Positions 35,421-46,499 of a stretch of DNA of 64,000 bases are shown in pieces; the first letter of the stretch is position 1; each line of letters begins with the position of its first letter. This stretch comes from Sipunculus nudus. Taxonomy: Eukaryota > Annelida > Sipuncula > Golfingiida > Sipunculidae. The notes beneath the pieces are model-generated. The model searched no databases, had not been told where the DNA came from, and worked only from the letters and a program-made list of their open reading frames with translations. The stretch covers positions 60,744,659 through 60,808,658 of the forward strand of contig CM049313.1 in NCBI GenBank assembly GCA_026874595.1, given 5' to 3'. The translations under genes and the position numbers were made by a program.

Positions 35421-36305
35421 AACAGGAGAGCCTACATCTCCTGTGCTCTCTCCCTTTGCTACGCTGCTTTCTGCTGTTAGACTAAAGACAAGAACCTGAC
35501 TGCACCTCTAATAATAATGGTTTTGAAGATGCTATGTTTTCCTAGGCTCCATTATAGAATAATTCTGGTGTACGTATGTAGTTGATCCAGATCTAAGCAA
35601 AAAGCTTGCTAGTTTCAAGAACTCAATCTGCCTCACCATGTATCAAAAAAATGTTCTCTCATGGGGCTTAAGAATCCAGCATGGCAAGTGAGGCCCTCAG
35701 ATTCATGTGGAGGCTGGACTGGCTTATTACATAAGACTAAACACAAGAGACAAAATGTTAGGGTGTCAAGTTCAAAGTAAATTTGGCTTATGAGGGGCCA
35801 GGGCTGTGGCACTGGCTGCATTGCTTATCTTCATACCATGAGTCTGCTGGTGGTCAGGGCTGGGATAGCCAATATACATGTTTATATAACATGTGTTCTT
35901 CATGATCCATGTGGATCGAATCTGTGAATGTTGTTCAATTTTAGAAGAGATTGGAAAGAGCAGTGATCAAAAACTTTCTGTTTACAAATTAAATTACAAG
36001 AGATGGATAAATTCATTTAAACTGTTCCCAACAATTTGCCTGAAACTGAAAGCAAATAGCAGGTCAAATTTAAAGTGAGTGAAAAGTTACTTCCTAGACC
36101 AGGGCATTCACATCTGGCAATTAGCCAGACCTCATTATTTTCTCATCAGCTTGCTGTATCACTGGTGTACAATGTTGACCTGCATGAATCTGGGCCTGGA
36201 CAGCCTGGTGTCTGCCCATGTGTAAAGCTTTTTAGGCAGTTACAGGCCAACCAGACCCAAACATCTGGCTTGCTCTGACTTGCTAGCAATGCCTTCAGCC
36301 TGTCT
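35421..36305. other. Interior of CACTA-like element, nothing recognised
   Basis: Short open frames without recognisable motifs. Confidence 0.4.
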
Positions 36306-37060
36306 ATCTGAAAAATTACTGAAAAGTTAGTGAAAATATTGAAGTCTTGCTGCACTCATGACCCTGAATATATACAGCTGACGGATATTTCAGAAGTATT
36401 GTAAAGTTACAAAAAGTCAGAAAAGTACCGTAAAGTTGCAAAAAGTACCAGTATATTGCTGCACACAAGATAAAGAATAGATATAGAAGGCAGTCACGTT
36501 TAATGGACCAAAAGATTACTGAAACATTACTGAAATGTACTAGTGTTGCTGTACCAGAATGTATAAATAGGAAAAAGAAAAGTACCAAAAGTTATCAAAA
36601 AGGCACTGAAAAATACAAAATACTGTAATGTTACTCCAATGAATAAAATATTATTGGACTCAGGACTGAATATTCATAAAGAGAGCATTTTAAAAATATG
36701 TAAAAGTAATCACAGAAATACTGAAGAGTACCAAAATGTTAGTCCAGAATGGGTCTTGCTGAACATTGAAAAGTACCAAAAGTTACTAAAAAGTACCAAA
36801 AAAATGACTGAAAAGGAACCAAACAGTTATTTAAAAGTATTAAATTGTAAATTAATAAATACACAGAAATTACCAAAAAGTTGTTTTAGACTGTCAGTTA
36901 ACTAAGCAAATTGTATACACTCTTAATCCTACATTACTGATGATGAAAAGTAACTGAAAAGTAATAAAAGAAGATACTGAAAAAGACTAAAAGTACCAAA
37001 ATGTAGCTGAAACATAAATAAAACTAAAAAATAGCCAAAAAATTACTGAAAAGACTGTAA
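36306..37060 (+). repeat. Array of about 10-bp AAAAGTACC/AAAGTTACTG units, left arm
   Basis: Runs such as AAAGTTACAA, AAAGTCAGA, AAAGTACCGT, AAAGTTGCAA, AAAGTACCAG (near 36402-36450) and AAAAGTACC, AAAAGTTACT, AAAAAGTACC (near 36771-36800) recur through the region with about 10-bp spacing. Confidence 0.65.
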
Positions 37061-38260
37061 AAATTTGCCTGTCACTTAGTTTCCCTTAGAGAAAAAATTC
37101 TTAACATGTGACCCTGGTAAATAGGTGAAGGACAAAATGCTTTAAGCCCTACAAAACTTAAAGCCCTCCTGGACATGCCCATGAACATATAAACATACCT
37201 GTATACTGAGTACACACTGTTAGGATAATGGAATGTTATATACATTTTGAAGTGGATACAGTAGTATATATAAATACAACAGAAAACCATAATAAATTTT
37301 GTATTTTAATCCATTAAAAGGGTGGGCTTTTGCCCTAGTCTGCACCACGATTTTGTCCAGTTGGCTTTGTCCAGGTAGGCATATACTGCAGGATATCTGA
37401 CACTCCATTCTATTGACTAAAAATGATGTCCTCTCCAGTATGTCTTAGTAATGTAAATTTAAACTGTCATCTTTAAATGCATTATTTTAAGTTTGTTGTT
37501 ATGTCTGCTTTTTAAATTCTAACAGTACATTAAAAAGAAACACTTATACACTCATGTAGATTGTGACATAATGAAATTTGTATAGAGAAAATCAGTAAAA
37601 ATAACATACTTTTGGTAAATGGTATAATATTGGTTATGTTTACAAATAGATCAAATGACAGGGCAACAAACAGACAGACAAAAATCAAGGTCCTGTATCA
37701 CTCATGAAACTGTCTCTTTAGAGCCGTAAGTATGATAATGATATAATACTCATATATCACAAAAGAAGAGAAATGTCACATTGAGAACCTATGTTCCTGA
37801 TCCATTAGCAGGTAACACATTTGAAATACCCCATAAAGACTATAATAAGCATCACACACCCTTGAACATGGTATATATAACTGGAATATCCAAATAAAGA
37901 TCATTGAAATCTGACCACTCTTGCAGATGTTACATGCACATTCATATGAGAAGGGGTTTGATGGCCATCTTTAAAAAAAATTAGCGGTCATTTGGATTCT
38001 TACTGGCCAACATGGTTTAGTGTAAAGAATTTTTTTTAAGTACAAGTATGCAAAATTTGATGCTTCTATCACCAACTGAAGTATTCAAGGCACACATGTA
38101 TTTTCTGGACTATTACTGAAAAGTGAAATGGATCAGATATATACAATTGAACCTCTCCTTACAGGCACTTCTGTACTGAGGGTATATTCACAGTCCTTAA
38201 CGGGGATTTTTTTCGGAATTTCCTGTTTATTTTCATTTATTTATTAGTTTCCCTGCATTC
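37061..38260. other. Interior of CACTA-like element, nothing recognised
   Basis: AT-rich sequence between the two short-repeat arms; no supported ORF. Confidence 0.4.
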
Positions 38261-38820
38261 CTATAACAGGGCTGATAGTCTGCCTGATGGCTCAACTGAT
38301 GTTGATTTGCTCATCTGAAGCTGATGTGTCGTTTCAAGCAGATCCTTTGCTTGGATCTGTAAATTTATTGATGGGTTCATAAATAAACAAATAAACAACA
38401 ATCCAGTGTAAGGTCTTTGATTGCAAGTATGTAGGTCATGAAATTCATGAACTCTTACTAAGTGCACCTCTCTATGGGGGCATCTTTTTCGTATTTTATG
38501 TAAAAATCTAATCATTATATGATTAGAAAATGTGTCCTAATATGATTACTTGCTTATAGTTAAATTTAAGCCTCGGTTATCAGTGTGATATTTACACCAC
38601 TGATGGGTTCATTTAGGCAACTGCTAATGGTCACTGAGTGCTTCAAGGTCCTTAATCCAGAAATTTGTGCATCCCATTCCACGCTTGGACCCTCAGAACT
38701 GAGCGTTTGTAAACAATTTTGAACTTCAGAGACCCTTTTCTCATGCACCTGCCTGAAAGCCCCGATATATGCAATGAAATCATGAGATAATCCTAAAGGA
38801 TCACGAATGGAGCTATATTA
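38261..38820 (-). pseudogene. Possible two-exon gene remnant inside the CACTA-like element
   Basis: Minus strand. The upstream open stretch (from about 38820, ending at 38596) contains GLSHDFIAYIGAFRQVHEKR, then VEWDAQISGLRTLKHSV and SSCLNEPISG, and meets a GTAAAT donor. The downstream stretch 38356-38261 follows TTTACAG and reads IQAKDLLETTHQLQMSK through VEPSGRLSALL to a TAG stop. Joining them is in frame (phase 0) with a 239-bp intron. No family is recognised. It may be the end of a gene carried by the element, a captured host fragment, or chance. Earlier exons were not found; a short-repeat array lies immediately upstream. Confidence 0.3.
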
Positions 38821-38950
38821 TAGTGCTTTTCAGTACTTTTGATAAATTGTTGGTACTTTTGGTAACTTTTCCATACTTTTCAGTAATTATAAAGACCCTT
38901 ACCCATACTTAAGTACTTTTGGTATTTTTCAGTAATTGTTAAGACTCCTT
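38820..38950 (-). repeat. AGTACTTTT array, right arm (inverted to 36306-37060)
   Basis: CAGTACTTTT, GGTACTTTT, GGTAACTTTT and CCATACTTTT follow each other at 9-11 bp spacing. This is the reverse complement of the units in the left arm. Confidence 0.6.
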
Positions 38951-39408
38951 TAATTAATTTACTAGAAATTATGTGCCGAAGGCGTAATTCTGTATTTCAT
39001 CTAATCATGCACAATGTGAATCAGGATATTGAGTGGACCAGATCCAGTACAGGATTTGGACTGGACAGAGTCACAATAAGGAATTGGTCTCACTCTGGGC
39101 AAACAGGTATTAGACTAGGCTTGGAATTCAGGCTGGCCTAAAACCTAATCAGGATTCTGTCTCGACCAGTTGCTGATTGGCACAGATCTGGGAATTGTTG
39201 ACAGATACTTATATGTGTGTCATATGATGTATCATGGTACACTATTGTTAGGAATCGGTTTCAATTTCATGATAGATCATCAGTAAAAATTGGATTATCT
39301 CTACTGATGAGAAATTGTCAGTTGTTTAGAGGTATAAATTTCTTGGCCATATATAGATCAGAACATCATCTCAACTGATATGTAGGCCTACATGAATGTT
39401 GAATGTTT
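38951..39408. other. Interior; possible minus-strand Helitron end at 38962
   Basis: ACTAG at 38961-38965, then GTGCCGAAGGCGT. Read on the minus strand this is a small hairpin about 10 bases before CTAG-T. The stem is short, so the call is weak. The rest holds nothing recognised. Confidence 0.25.
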
Positions 39409-40153
39409 GATGTTTCAGACTAGGACATTTTGGACTAGGACATTTCAAACTAGGATGTTTTGGACAGGCCTTTTTGCAAGGGAGGACATTTCAGACTAAT
39501 GAATGTTAATAATTACCATAAAGTAACCTTTTTAATTATAAATTTAAGCGTATAAATGTACCCATATGTTTACTGAGATTTTTCAGAGAATGAGCAATAA
39601 TACTTGTGCATCATTATATTTTTTATTCATTATATTAACATATATTAGTAAGGTGTGGACAATGGATAATGCCTATGTGATATTGATCAAATAAGTATCC
39701 GTAAAAACACCATCATAAAATTTATAACCTTTTTATGGAGATTTTTTATAGAATAAGCATTTATATAGGGGCATCATTTCTATGTTTTTTTTTTTATTTT
39801 TACAGTTTTGTTAAACATCAAAAATATTCTCTTGTCACTGGTTCACTCTTTTCTCAGTTTTTACAGTTTGCTTTCTCGCAAAAGCTGCCCGGATAAATCT
39901 GTATTTTTTTGCTTACAAATACCACAAAATGAATCCCCAATTAATCCCCATTGTTGGAGCCAAATAAATATTATACCAATAAACATATGGGTACACTGAT
40001 ACACTAAAACTCATAATTAAAAGGTAACTTCATGGTAATAATTTTCATCTGTCCAAAACATCCTCTCTTGCAAAAAGGCCTGTCCTTAATGTCCTAGTCC
40101 CAAACATCCTAGTCTGAAATGTCCTAGTCCAAAACGTCTGTGTCCAAAACATC
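39409..40153. mobile_element. 745-bp MITE with 15-bp subrepeats in its TIRs
   Basis: Left arm (39409-39590) and right arm (about 39985-40153) are inverted copies, sharing GGACAGGCCTTTTTGCAAG, TTACCAT.AAGT.ACC and CCCATATGTTTA. Near each end ACTAGGACATTTTGG-type units repeat every 15 bp (three in the left arm, about four in the right). No coding capacity. Confidence 0.7.
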
Positions 40154-41139
40154 TGGTACTACCCTACATTCAGGCTAATAATGTCATAATTCTATAACCT
40201 ACATTTCTATAAAGTAACTTAACAATTAAGTTTTTTGGTAAATGCAGACTTTTCTCTAGTTCAGGTTGTATACATTAATTTCTCCTACACAAAGCTATGA
40301 GCAAAAATTTGCAATCAATTATAATTGATAATCAGCCCATCACTATGATACACTATGTCATGGAATGAAATGACTGCTAAAAATCTGTAAAATTCCCTTA
40401 ATTGTGGAATATGTAGTGTGATAAACTGTTTCCAATAAACTTTCATGAATATTTATCTGAAAGACAGACAGACAAGAAAATATTGCTCGCAAGTCTGAAC
40501 CAAGCCAGAAAATATTCTGCCCCAGTCCAAACACAAGATGCATGTGTCTGTAAGGGCTGGAAACTGGCTTAGCTGTGCATGCACAAACTTCAGGCTGACT
40601 AGGTCCAGAGTTCAGGCCTGCCAGCACTGGACACCAGTGATACTGCAGCCCTGATCAACTGATATGATATAAATGAGGTGTGACTGAAAGTGGAATTTTG
40701 CATCACATATCCTTGGCTGAGAATCTGAGTGAGTGCTTACAAGTAATGATGGTTGGATTGGTATCCATTAAACACCCACGGGAATTTTTTTAGTCATATT
40801 AAAGCCAACAAATTATATATTTTTTTTTCAGATATCAAACATTTTTAATGTACAAAATTTCTCAATTTTTTTTCAAAACATCACTCTGATTGAACTTTGA
40901 ATGAAAAGTTTTGTGAGGAAGAGGGAACATTATAAACTCTCTTTAACAGGTTACCTGCCTGATGGTGTTTTCTTGCAATTTAAATCAACGGGGTCTTGAT
41001 AAACACTGTTCAGTGTCTTGTAAACTAAACTTGAAACAGTTTTGTCATTTGCTCAATAAATCTTAAAAAAATGGTGTTATGAATATATTGTCAATCAGGA
41101 TTAAATAGTGATGTTGCCAGAATTCTGAAATATCAGTAA
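40154..41139. other. Interior of CACTA-like element, nothing recognised
   Basis: No supported gene. Confidence 0.4.
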
Positions 41140-42326
41140 CTAGCTGATAGACCCGGTATACCGGGCTTATTACCGGGGTTGGGGAGATTTATTAACTGAG
41201 ATGTGAAATGTTGGCTCATTTTTTTTATTCTAAAAGTTAACAGAAAATATAGGTTTTCAGTGGGAAACTGTCTCCATAAGATATGTATAAACATTTTGGC
41301 ATGACTGCAGAATAACTCACGCACCTCTCTGAGGCACAACACTTCTGTGAACAGAAAACGTTTCTATGTACAGCTGCTTGTATCTTAATTTTGCCACTTA
41401 CTTTTAAATTACATGAATTCTTAACATCATACCGTCCGTCCGTATAAACTCATAATCTGGTGGAGACAGTGCGTGAGTGATCCTGCAGTCGCTCTGATAT
41501 TTTTAACATTTATTTTGTGGTTCTGTCCTTGTGGCAAGAAATTTATACCCTGGTATGTTTACCTTGATGACCTGGCCAGTGATGTTGTTGACATGGCGAA
41601 CCAGAATGAGACGTGGGGACATTCAGGTTTTTGATGATATTTGACTGGATTCTATCGTTGGATGCATAAAGATTAGGTTGATGTGAGGAACACATGAATG
41701 ATTTATTAAATGTACGTCACAAGGAAGTGTTCCTGAAGAAAGAAACAGAAATGTGCAGAACTCCCAAGTAGCAGAAGCGGACCAAATGGGACTCCATGCA
41801 GAGGTTCCGTATCCCATTTTCAGCCGCCGCAATGTTTTTTTTTCATCGTATCAGACAAATTTTGAAGCCTGAAACACCAGACACCACTCCACCCCACCCA
41901 ACCCCACGCCTGTTCCTGAAATTGGGACCTTGAATTAGGTTTTGTCATTAATCCTCCTGGGTTGAACTCTCCATTTCATAAAGCGAGAAACACATGTTTT
42001 TCTCTTTTATTGACCACGCACGTGGGTCAAATCCCTTATTGAAAGCAAGCGTTATTCATATGAACAATGGTCCTTAGTGTTAGAGGTCAAATGACCACGA
42101 TGCACGCATCCCTGGGATTGCCGAAGGTAGTTGGGCTGTGCTCGGTAAAAAAACGGAAAAATCACTCAAAATTATATGTATATTAAAAATTATTTATTTT
42201 CATATCGCCTATGTCACTGCGGGGATAATAACCTTTAAAATGATGTATGGCACAATATTGTACACAGCGCGGTTTTAGAGAACATTGCGAACAAACGTGA
42301 ACTGAATTCCTTTTATAAGTATTAGA
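41140..42326 (-). mobile_element. Helitron, complete non-autonomous copy (1187 bp)
   Basis: Minus strand. The 5' end is TCTAATACTTATAAAAGG preceded by host A (42327). The 3' end is hairpin CCCGGTATACCGGGT, then CTATCAG, then CTAG (41140) followed by host T. Insertion between A and T without target duplication, a 5' TC and a 3' hairpin-CTAG are Helitron features. There is no Rep/helicase ORF. It holds an exon-like segment also present in the outer copy. Confidence 0.75.
41513..41732 (-). pseudogene. Exon-like segment in inner Helitron, frameshifted
   Basis: Follows the acceptor-like TTTCTTTCTTCAG. Frames give LYASNDRIQSNIIKNLNVP, then VNNITGQVIKVNIPGYKFLA and EPQNKC with a TAA stop. One 1-bp deletion near the start and one 1-bp insertion near VP break the frame relative to the copy at 43473-43738. 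It may be a host exon captured by the Helitron; the source gene is not recognised. Confidence 0.4.
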
Positions 42327-43109
42327 TGTAAATGACACACAACATTATATCAAATGAGTGTGCATGCATGTGTAACTAGACAATACAAGTGCTTCCCATA
42401 CCAGAAAGTTACATTTATAATAATTACCATTTCCATAGCTGTAAAAGAATTTTTAAATTTTCTTAAATAACAAAGATATAAAACTTTCTTTAGTTATTGA
42501 ATTTATCCCAGTTATTCCTATGATGTGTTATAGGTAACATGTAACATTTCATAACCTTCAAAATACTAGTATCAGGATGAGATAATTATAAATTCAGTTT
42601 ATCTCTCTGAATAAAATGTCTTCACATTTGTATCAATTGGTCACCTGATTTTTTTGTAAATGTTTAAGAATTGTTATAATTAACAAAAATAGGCTAACCA
42701 AGCTTCCTGAATACAATGATCACATTACATGCTTGTACCATTGAGTTGAAGAGAATAAAATTCTACAAAGTGCCTTACATTAATGTATATTACTCTCTGA
42801 AGGTAATTTTACTGAGGAGATTTTTTTTCAGTACAATGCTTCCTGTTTTTTTTTTATTTGATAATCAGACCATTTATGCTAGAAAAAACATAACATAGAT
42901 ACTTGTCCTTAGTTGGATCAGTTGGTCATTCAGAAATCCTGAAAACAGCCCCATGAACAAAGGTGTGCATTAAGGAAATGTCAGTTATATTTGTTGTACA
43001 TGTATTAAGTTGACATTTGCCGAAAATTCACAGTTTTATTAAGTTAATTTGTGCATCCATAAGCAGTGAGTGCAAAGGTTAACTTAGTAGGGAGCTTCAT
43101 CACTCAGAG
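42327..43109. other. Interior of CACTA-like element, nothing recognised
   Basis: AT-rich, no supported gene. Confidence 0.4.
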
Positions 43110-43452
43110 TCACTCCTGGTCACTCTTGGTCACTACCTGTCAATCACCCACCAACAAGGATCACTGGTGGTCACAGTCATTATCACCTCTCATCAAGCTA
43201 GTGTCTGGTGGAGTAACCATGTTCACTCAGCATCACTGCCAGTCACTCTGGTCACTCAGCAAATTATCAATTAGTTGCACCCCTTCAACTGATCCCCAGG
43301 GCTGCTCAACTATCACTGCTGGTCACACAGTGATAGTCTGTGAACAGTTTAGTCACTCCCCATCACTGCTAATTACCTGTTGCATGGCAGTGACCAGGAG
43401 TGATGAAAACGGTCACAGACCTTCCCTTTGTGATAGCCCAGTTCTCATAGTG
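43110..43452 (-). repeat. Right terminal repeat of the CACTA-like element
   Basis: Inverted copy of 33747-34090, differing by one substitution and one missing base. Confidence 0.9.
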
Positions 43453-44337
43453 TAAACAGAAAATATAGGTTTTCAGTGAGATACTCTCTCAAAAAGAGAT
43501 GTACAAATAATTGTACATTTATTTTGTGGCGCTCTGCTCGTGGCAAGAAATTCATACCCCCGTATGTTAACCTTGAAGACCGGGTCTGTGATGTTAACAT
43601 TGCGAACCGGAATGAGACGCGGGGCATTCAGTTTTTCGATGATATTTAACTGGTTTTTGTCGTTGGACATATAGAGATAAGGTTGATGTGAGGAACACAT
43701 GAAAGATTTATTAAATGTTTGTTGCCAGGAAACCGTTCCTGAAGAAAGAAACAGAAATGTGCATACCTCGTAAGTAGCAGAAGCGGACCCAACAGGACTC
43801 CTTGCAGAGGGTCCGTATTCCATTTTCAGCCACCGCAACCTTTTTGTTATCGTATCAGACAAATTTTGAGGCCTGAAACCCGCCCCACCAGTCCACCCCA
43901 CCCCATCCCTGTTCCTGAAATTAGGAGCTTGAATTAGGTTTTATCAATAATCATTTCATATTGCGAGAAACGTGTTTTTCTCTTTTACTGACCACGCACG
44001 TGGGTGAGAACCTCGTTCAAATGTAAGGCCAGACATACTCATATTCATATGAACAATAGTCCTTAATAGTGTTTGAGGTCGAGTGACCACGATGCACGCA
44101 TTCCGGTCATTGCCGAAGGCTGTTCGGCTGTGCTCGGTCTTACCTCCGTGCAAGTTAGTAAAAACGGAAAAATCACTCAAAATTATATATACATTAAAAA
44201 TTATTATGCTCATATCGCCTATGTCACTGCGGGACATAATAACCTTTAAAATGGTGTATGGCACAGTTTTGTAAACAACGCGGTTTTAGAGAACATTGCG
44301 AACTAACGTGAACTGAATTCCTTTTATAAGTATTGGA
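43453..44337 (-). mobile_element. Helitron 5' portion (outer, split copy)
   Basis: Minus strand. Begins TCCAATACTTATAAAAGG after a host A (44338) and runs to the CACTA-like insertion. Together with 33651-33746 it forms a copy of about 980 bp related along its length to 41140-42326. Confidence 0.75.
43473..43738 (-). CDS. Open exon-like segment in outer Helitron
   Basis: Begins after a strong acceptor-like CTGTTTCTTTCTTCAG and stays open for about 88 codons: GTVSWQQTFNKSF, LYMSNDKNQLNIIEKLN, PRLIPVRNVNITDPVFKV, GYEFLATSRAPQNKC. The inner Helitron copy stops right after PQNKC; here the frame runs on to a TGA. The frame is also open upstream of the acceptor. Shared amino-acid pattern between two diverged copies hints at former coding. 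No family recognised. A captured host exon is one explanation; a degenerate Helitron protein is another. Confidence 0.35.
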
Positions 44338-45471
44338 TAAACGTCTGATAAATACCAGTGATAAATGATACTTAGATATGTGTTTAAACTATATAACTCT
44401 CGATTAATAAACGATTTTGTATAGTCAGAGCGTGTATAACTGAGTGAGAGTCATGATATAACATCCTGTGTTCCTGAATACACCGTTTCACGGTTCATCA
44501 ATACATTCAAAAGTACCCCTTAATATTTACCTTTGCTCTTTGGTGTGCTCTTGGAACGCGTTCCTGCTCCTTACCATGAATAATGTGTATACGACTTCAA
44601 ATGTAGCATCGAAGAAGACAAAGCCAGGAAGCATGCACATTAGTATTTGATTAGAAAATAAAGAGAGTCCACCCTTTTTCATAGAAAAATACTTCTTAGA
44701 TTGCATTACATCAAACCAATGCATGCTGATAAATATTCAATATTATATTGCTGCTGTCTTACCCAACAGATGCAAAACGAAAAATTAGTATCCTTAACAC
44801 TATACCAAAAAGAAGTTATTTTCTTGAGGAAGAGGTTTTATTTAGTCAATTTAAAGCTATAATGTGAAGCCATTATACATTAGAAAATTATACATTCTTA
44901 CAATCGTAAAATATTATGAACATTTTCGGCCTAGTTTTTTTTAAGATTTTAATATTATTTAACGGTCTGAATGTGCGGTCTAATGAGTTTAGATTGATAA
45001 AAAAACTGGTAGTGAAATAAATGTAAATCGTAATCCTAATTATACATTACATTTAAGTAATGAATACTTATAAAGACTTGATGTTATTTCGGATGTATCC
45101 TATGAAAAGAAGAGAAACGAGGTACCTGAATCATTTAAAATTTTTCAAAAACCATTCTTTAGGACGCCGTGGAGATAAGATTAGAACTTACATCTATGAC
45201 AAAGAGAGAAATTGTTCCATGCTTTTGTTGTATTTCATAATATAAAGAAAATGCTCGCATTTAATTCTTACATGAATAACGATATTGAAAAGATCTGATA
45301 TTCTCTAATCGTAAGTGGATGACATAAACTCAAAGATGAGGCACAAATAAATGTGAAAAGGTGTGATATGGGTGAAACAGTGAAGTGCATTTTTTTAGAG
45401 TGGCAGCATTCTTTGAGTGTTTGCATTGTTCTTACATACAAACATGATAAAAAAGAGGAATTCCACATTTA

Positions 45472-45530
<59 letters not shown>

Positions 45531-46499
45531 GTAATTTATATCTACCAGCAATGCGGTCTTGTTACAGTCTGATACGTTTGTGTTGTTCTGTTCTCCGGAC
45601 AAATCCTTGGCGGGGTACATGGGGTAGCATTTTCTCTGCACGTATCGTTAGTCCTTGTCATTATTTCATGCATTATGTCAGAATCAAGTCGATCGGTGAA
45701 ATGTTTGCACATCAGGAACAAAGGGGATAAACCACGATATATTACATAGCCGAGTGGCAAAGCATAATAAAACGTATATTATATCAATATGAAAATATAA
45801 TATTGCATAAACTATCGAAGACTTAATTATATCGGTCCGGAATCAGTTTAAATATTTACCAGTGATACTCCTTCCTTCCTAACATAAATGGGCGGACTGC
45901 TACAATACAGAGCAGTCCCATTTTCTTCATTTGTATAATATAATGAGACAGGTTACTTAGCATTTCAATCGATCTGAATTACCCTGAATATGTATGATCA
46001 ATATCTTTGAGTTATATGACCATGGTTATTGTTAAGTGTACATCAGATATGTTATATGATTTGAAGGGAGCATGTCAGTCTTTTTTAATTGTTGCTTTAT
46101 AGATAAGCATATTTTACGTTAAAATGAATACCTGTCATGGAAGACGAACGAAATAATGATTTCAACATGTTATCATACAGCTAATTTGTCATTATCGATA
46201 CACTATCGAAACTGTTAAAATGTGATGCTTATTTTGGATCATGCACAGATTAAATATTCATCAGTTAATTAAGAAATCTAGAATTCCCTAATTAAGAAGT
46301 GATTTCTGTTTAAATAAAATAAAAAATAATTATAAAATTTACCAGGGGAGTACTGTAGTACCCTAAAAGTATTTCTAAAGATGAAAAGTTTATTTAAAGT
46401 AGTTTAAATGTAAAATAAGTTTTATATGGCAACTCAGGGTTCCGGAGATGTAAACGCATGTTTCACTATTAGCGGATTGAATCATTTTACTTAAAATAT
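44338..46499. other. Intergenic with (TA)n, nothing else recognised
   Basis: The (TA)n array is at 45474-45528. A minus-strand open stretch near 45547-45760 with several Cys and N-glycosylation-like sites lacks convincing splice signals. Confidence 0.45.
45474..45528. repeat. (TA)n microsatellite
   Basis: Perfect dinucleotide run. Confidence 0.95.

Larger units (their letters stand above)
33747..43452. mobile_element. 9.7-kb CACTA/EnSpm-like element, non-autonomous
   Basis: Ends are CACTATGAGAACTGGG (33747 on) and its inverse CCCAGTTCTCATAGTG (to 43452). The 344- and 343-bp terminal repeats differ by one substitution and one 1-bp indel. TAA flanks both sides (33744-33746 and 43453-43455). 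Terminal CACTA, a 3-bp target duplication and subterminal short repeats in both orientations are the hallmarks of the CACTA superfamily. With one TAA removed the flanks join to CTAAAAGTAAACAGAAAATA, one mismatch from the uninterrupted paralog at about 41231-41250. No transposase ORF is visible, so mobilisation would depend on a source elsewhere. Interior: short-repeat arrays, a MITE, a second Helitron and a possible gene remnant. Confidence 0.75.

Noticed and set aside
39300-39345. Hammerhead ribozyme core from CTGATGAG
   Set aside because: The required CGAAA partner is missing nearby.
33747-43452. Polinton/Maverick or PIF/Harbinger identity for the large element
   Set aside because: No polymerase or integrase genes and not a 6-bp duplication. 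TAA would fit Harbinger, but the CACTA tips and subterminal repeats fit EnSpm better.
45547-45760. Cys-containing extracellular-type exon on the minus strand
   Set aside because: Suggestive composition (NDTCRENATPC) but no convincing acceptor and no neighbouring exons.
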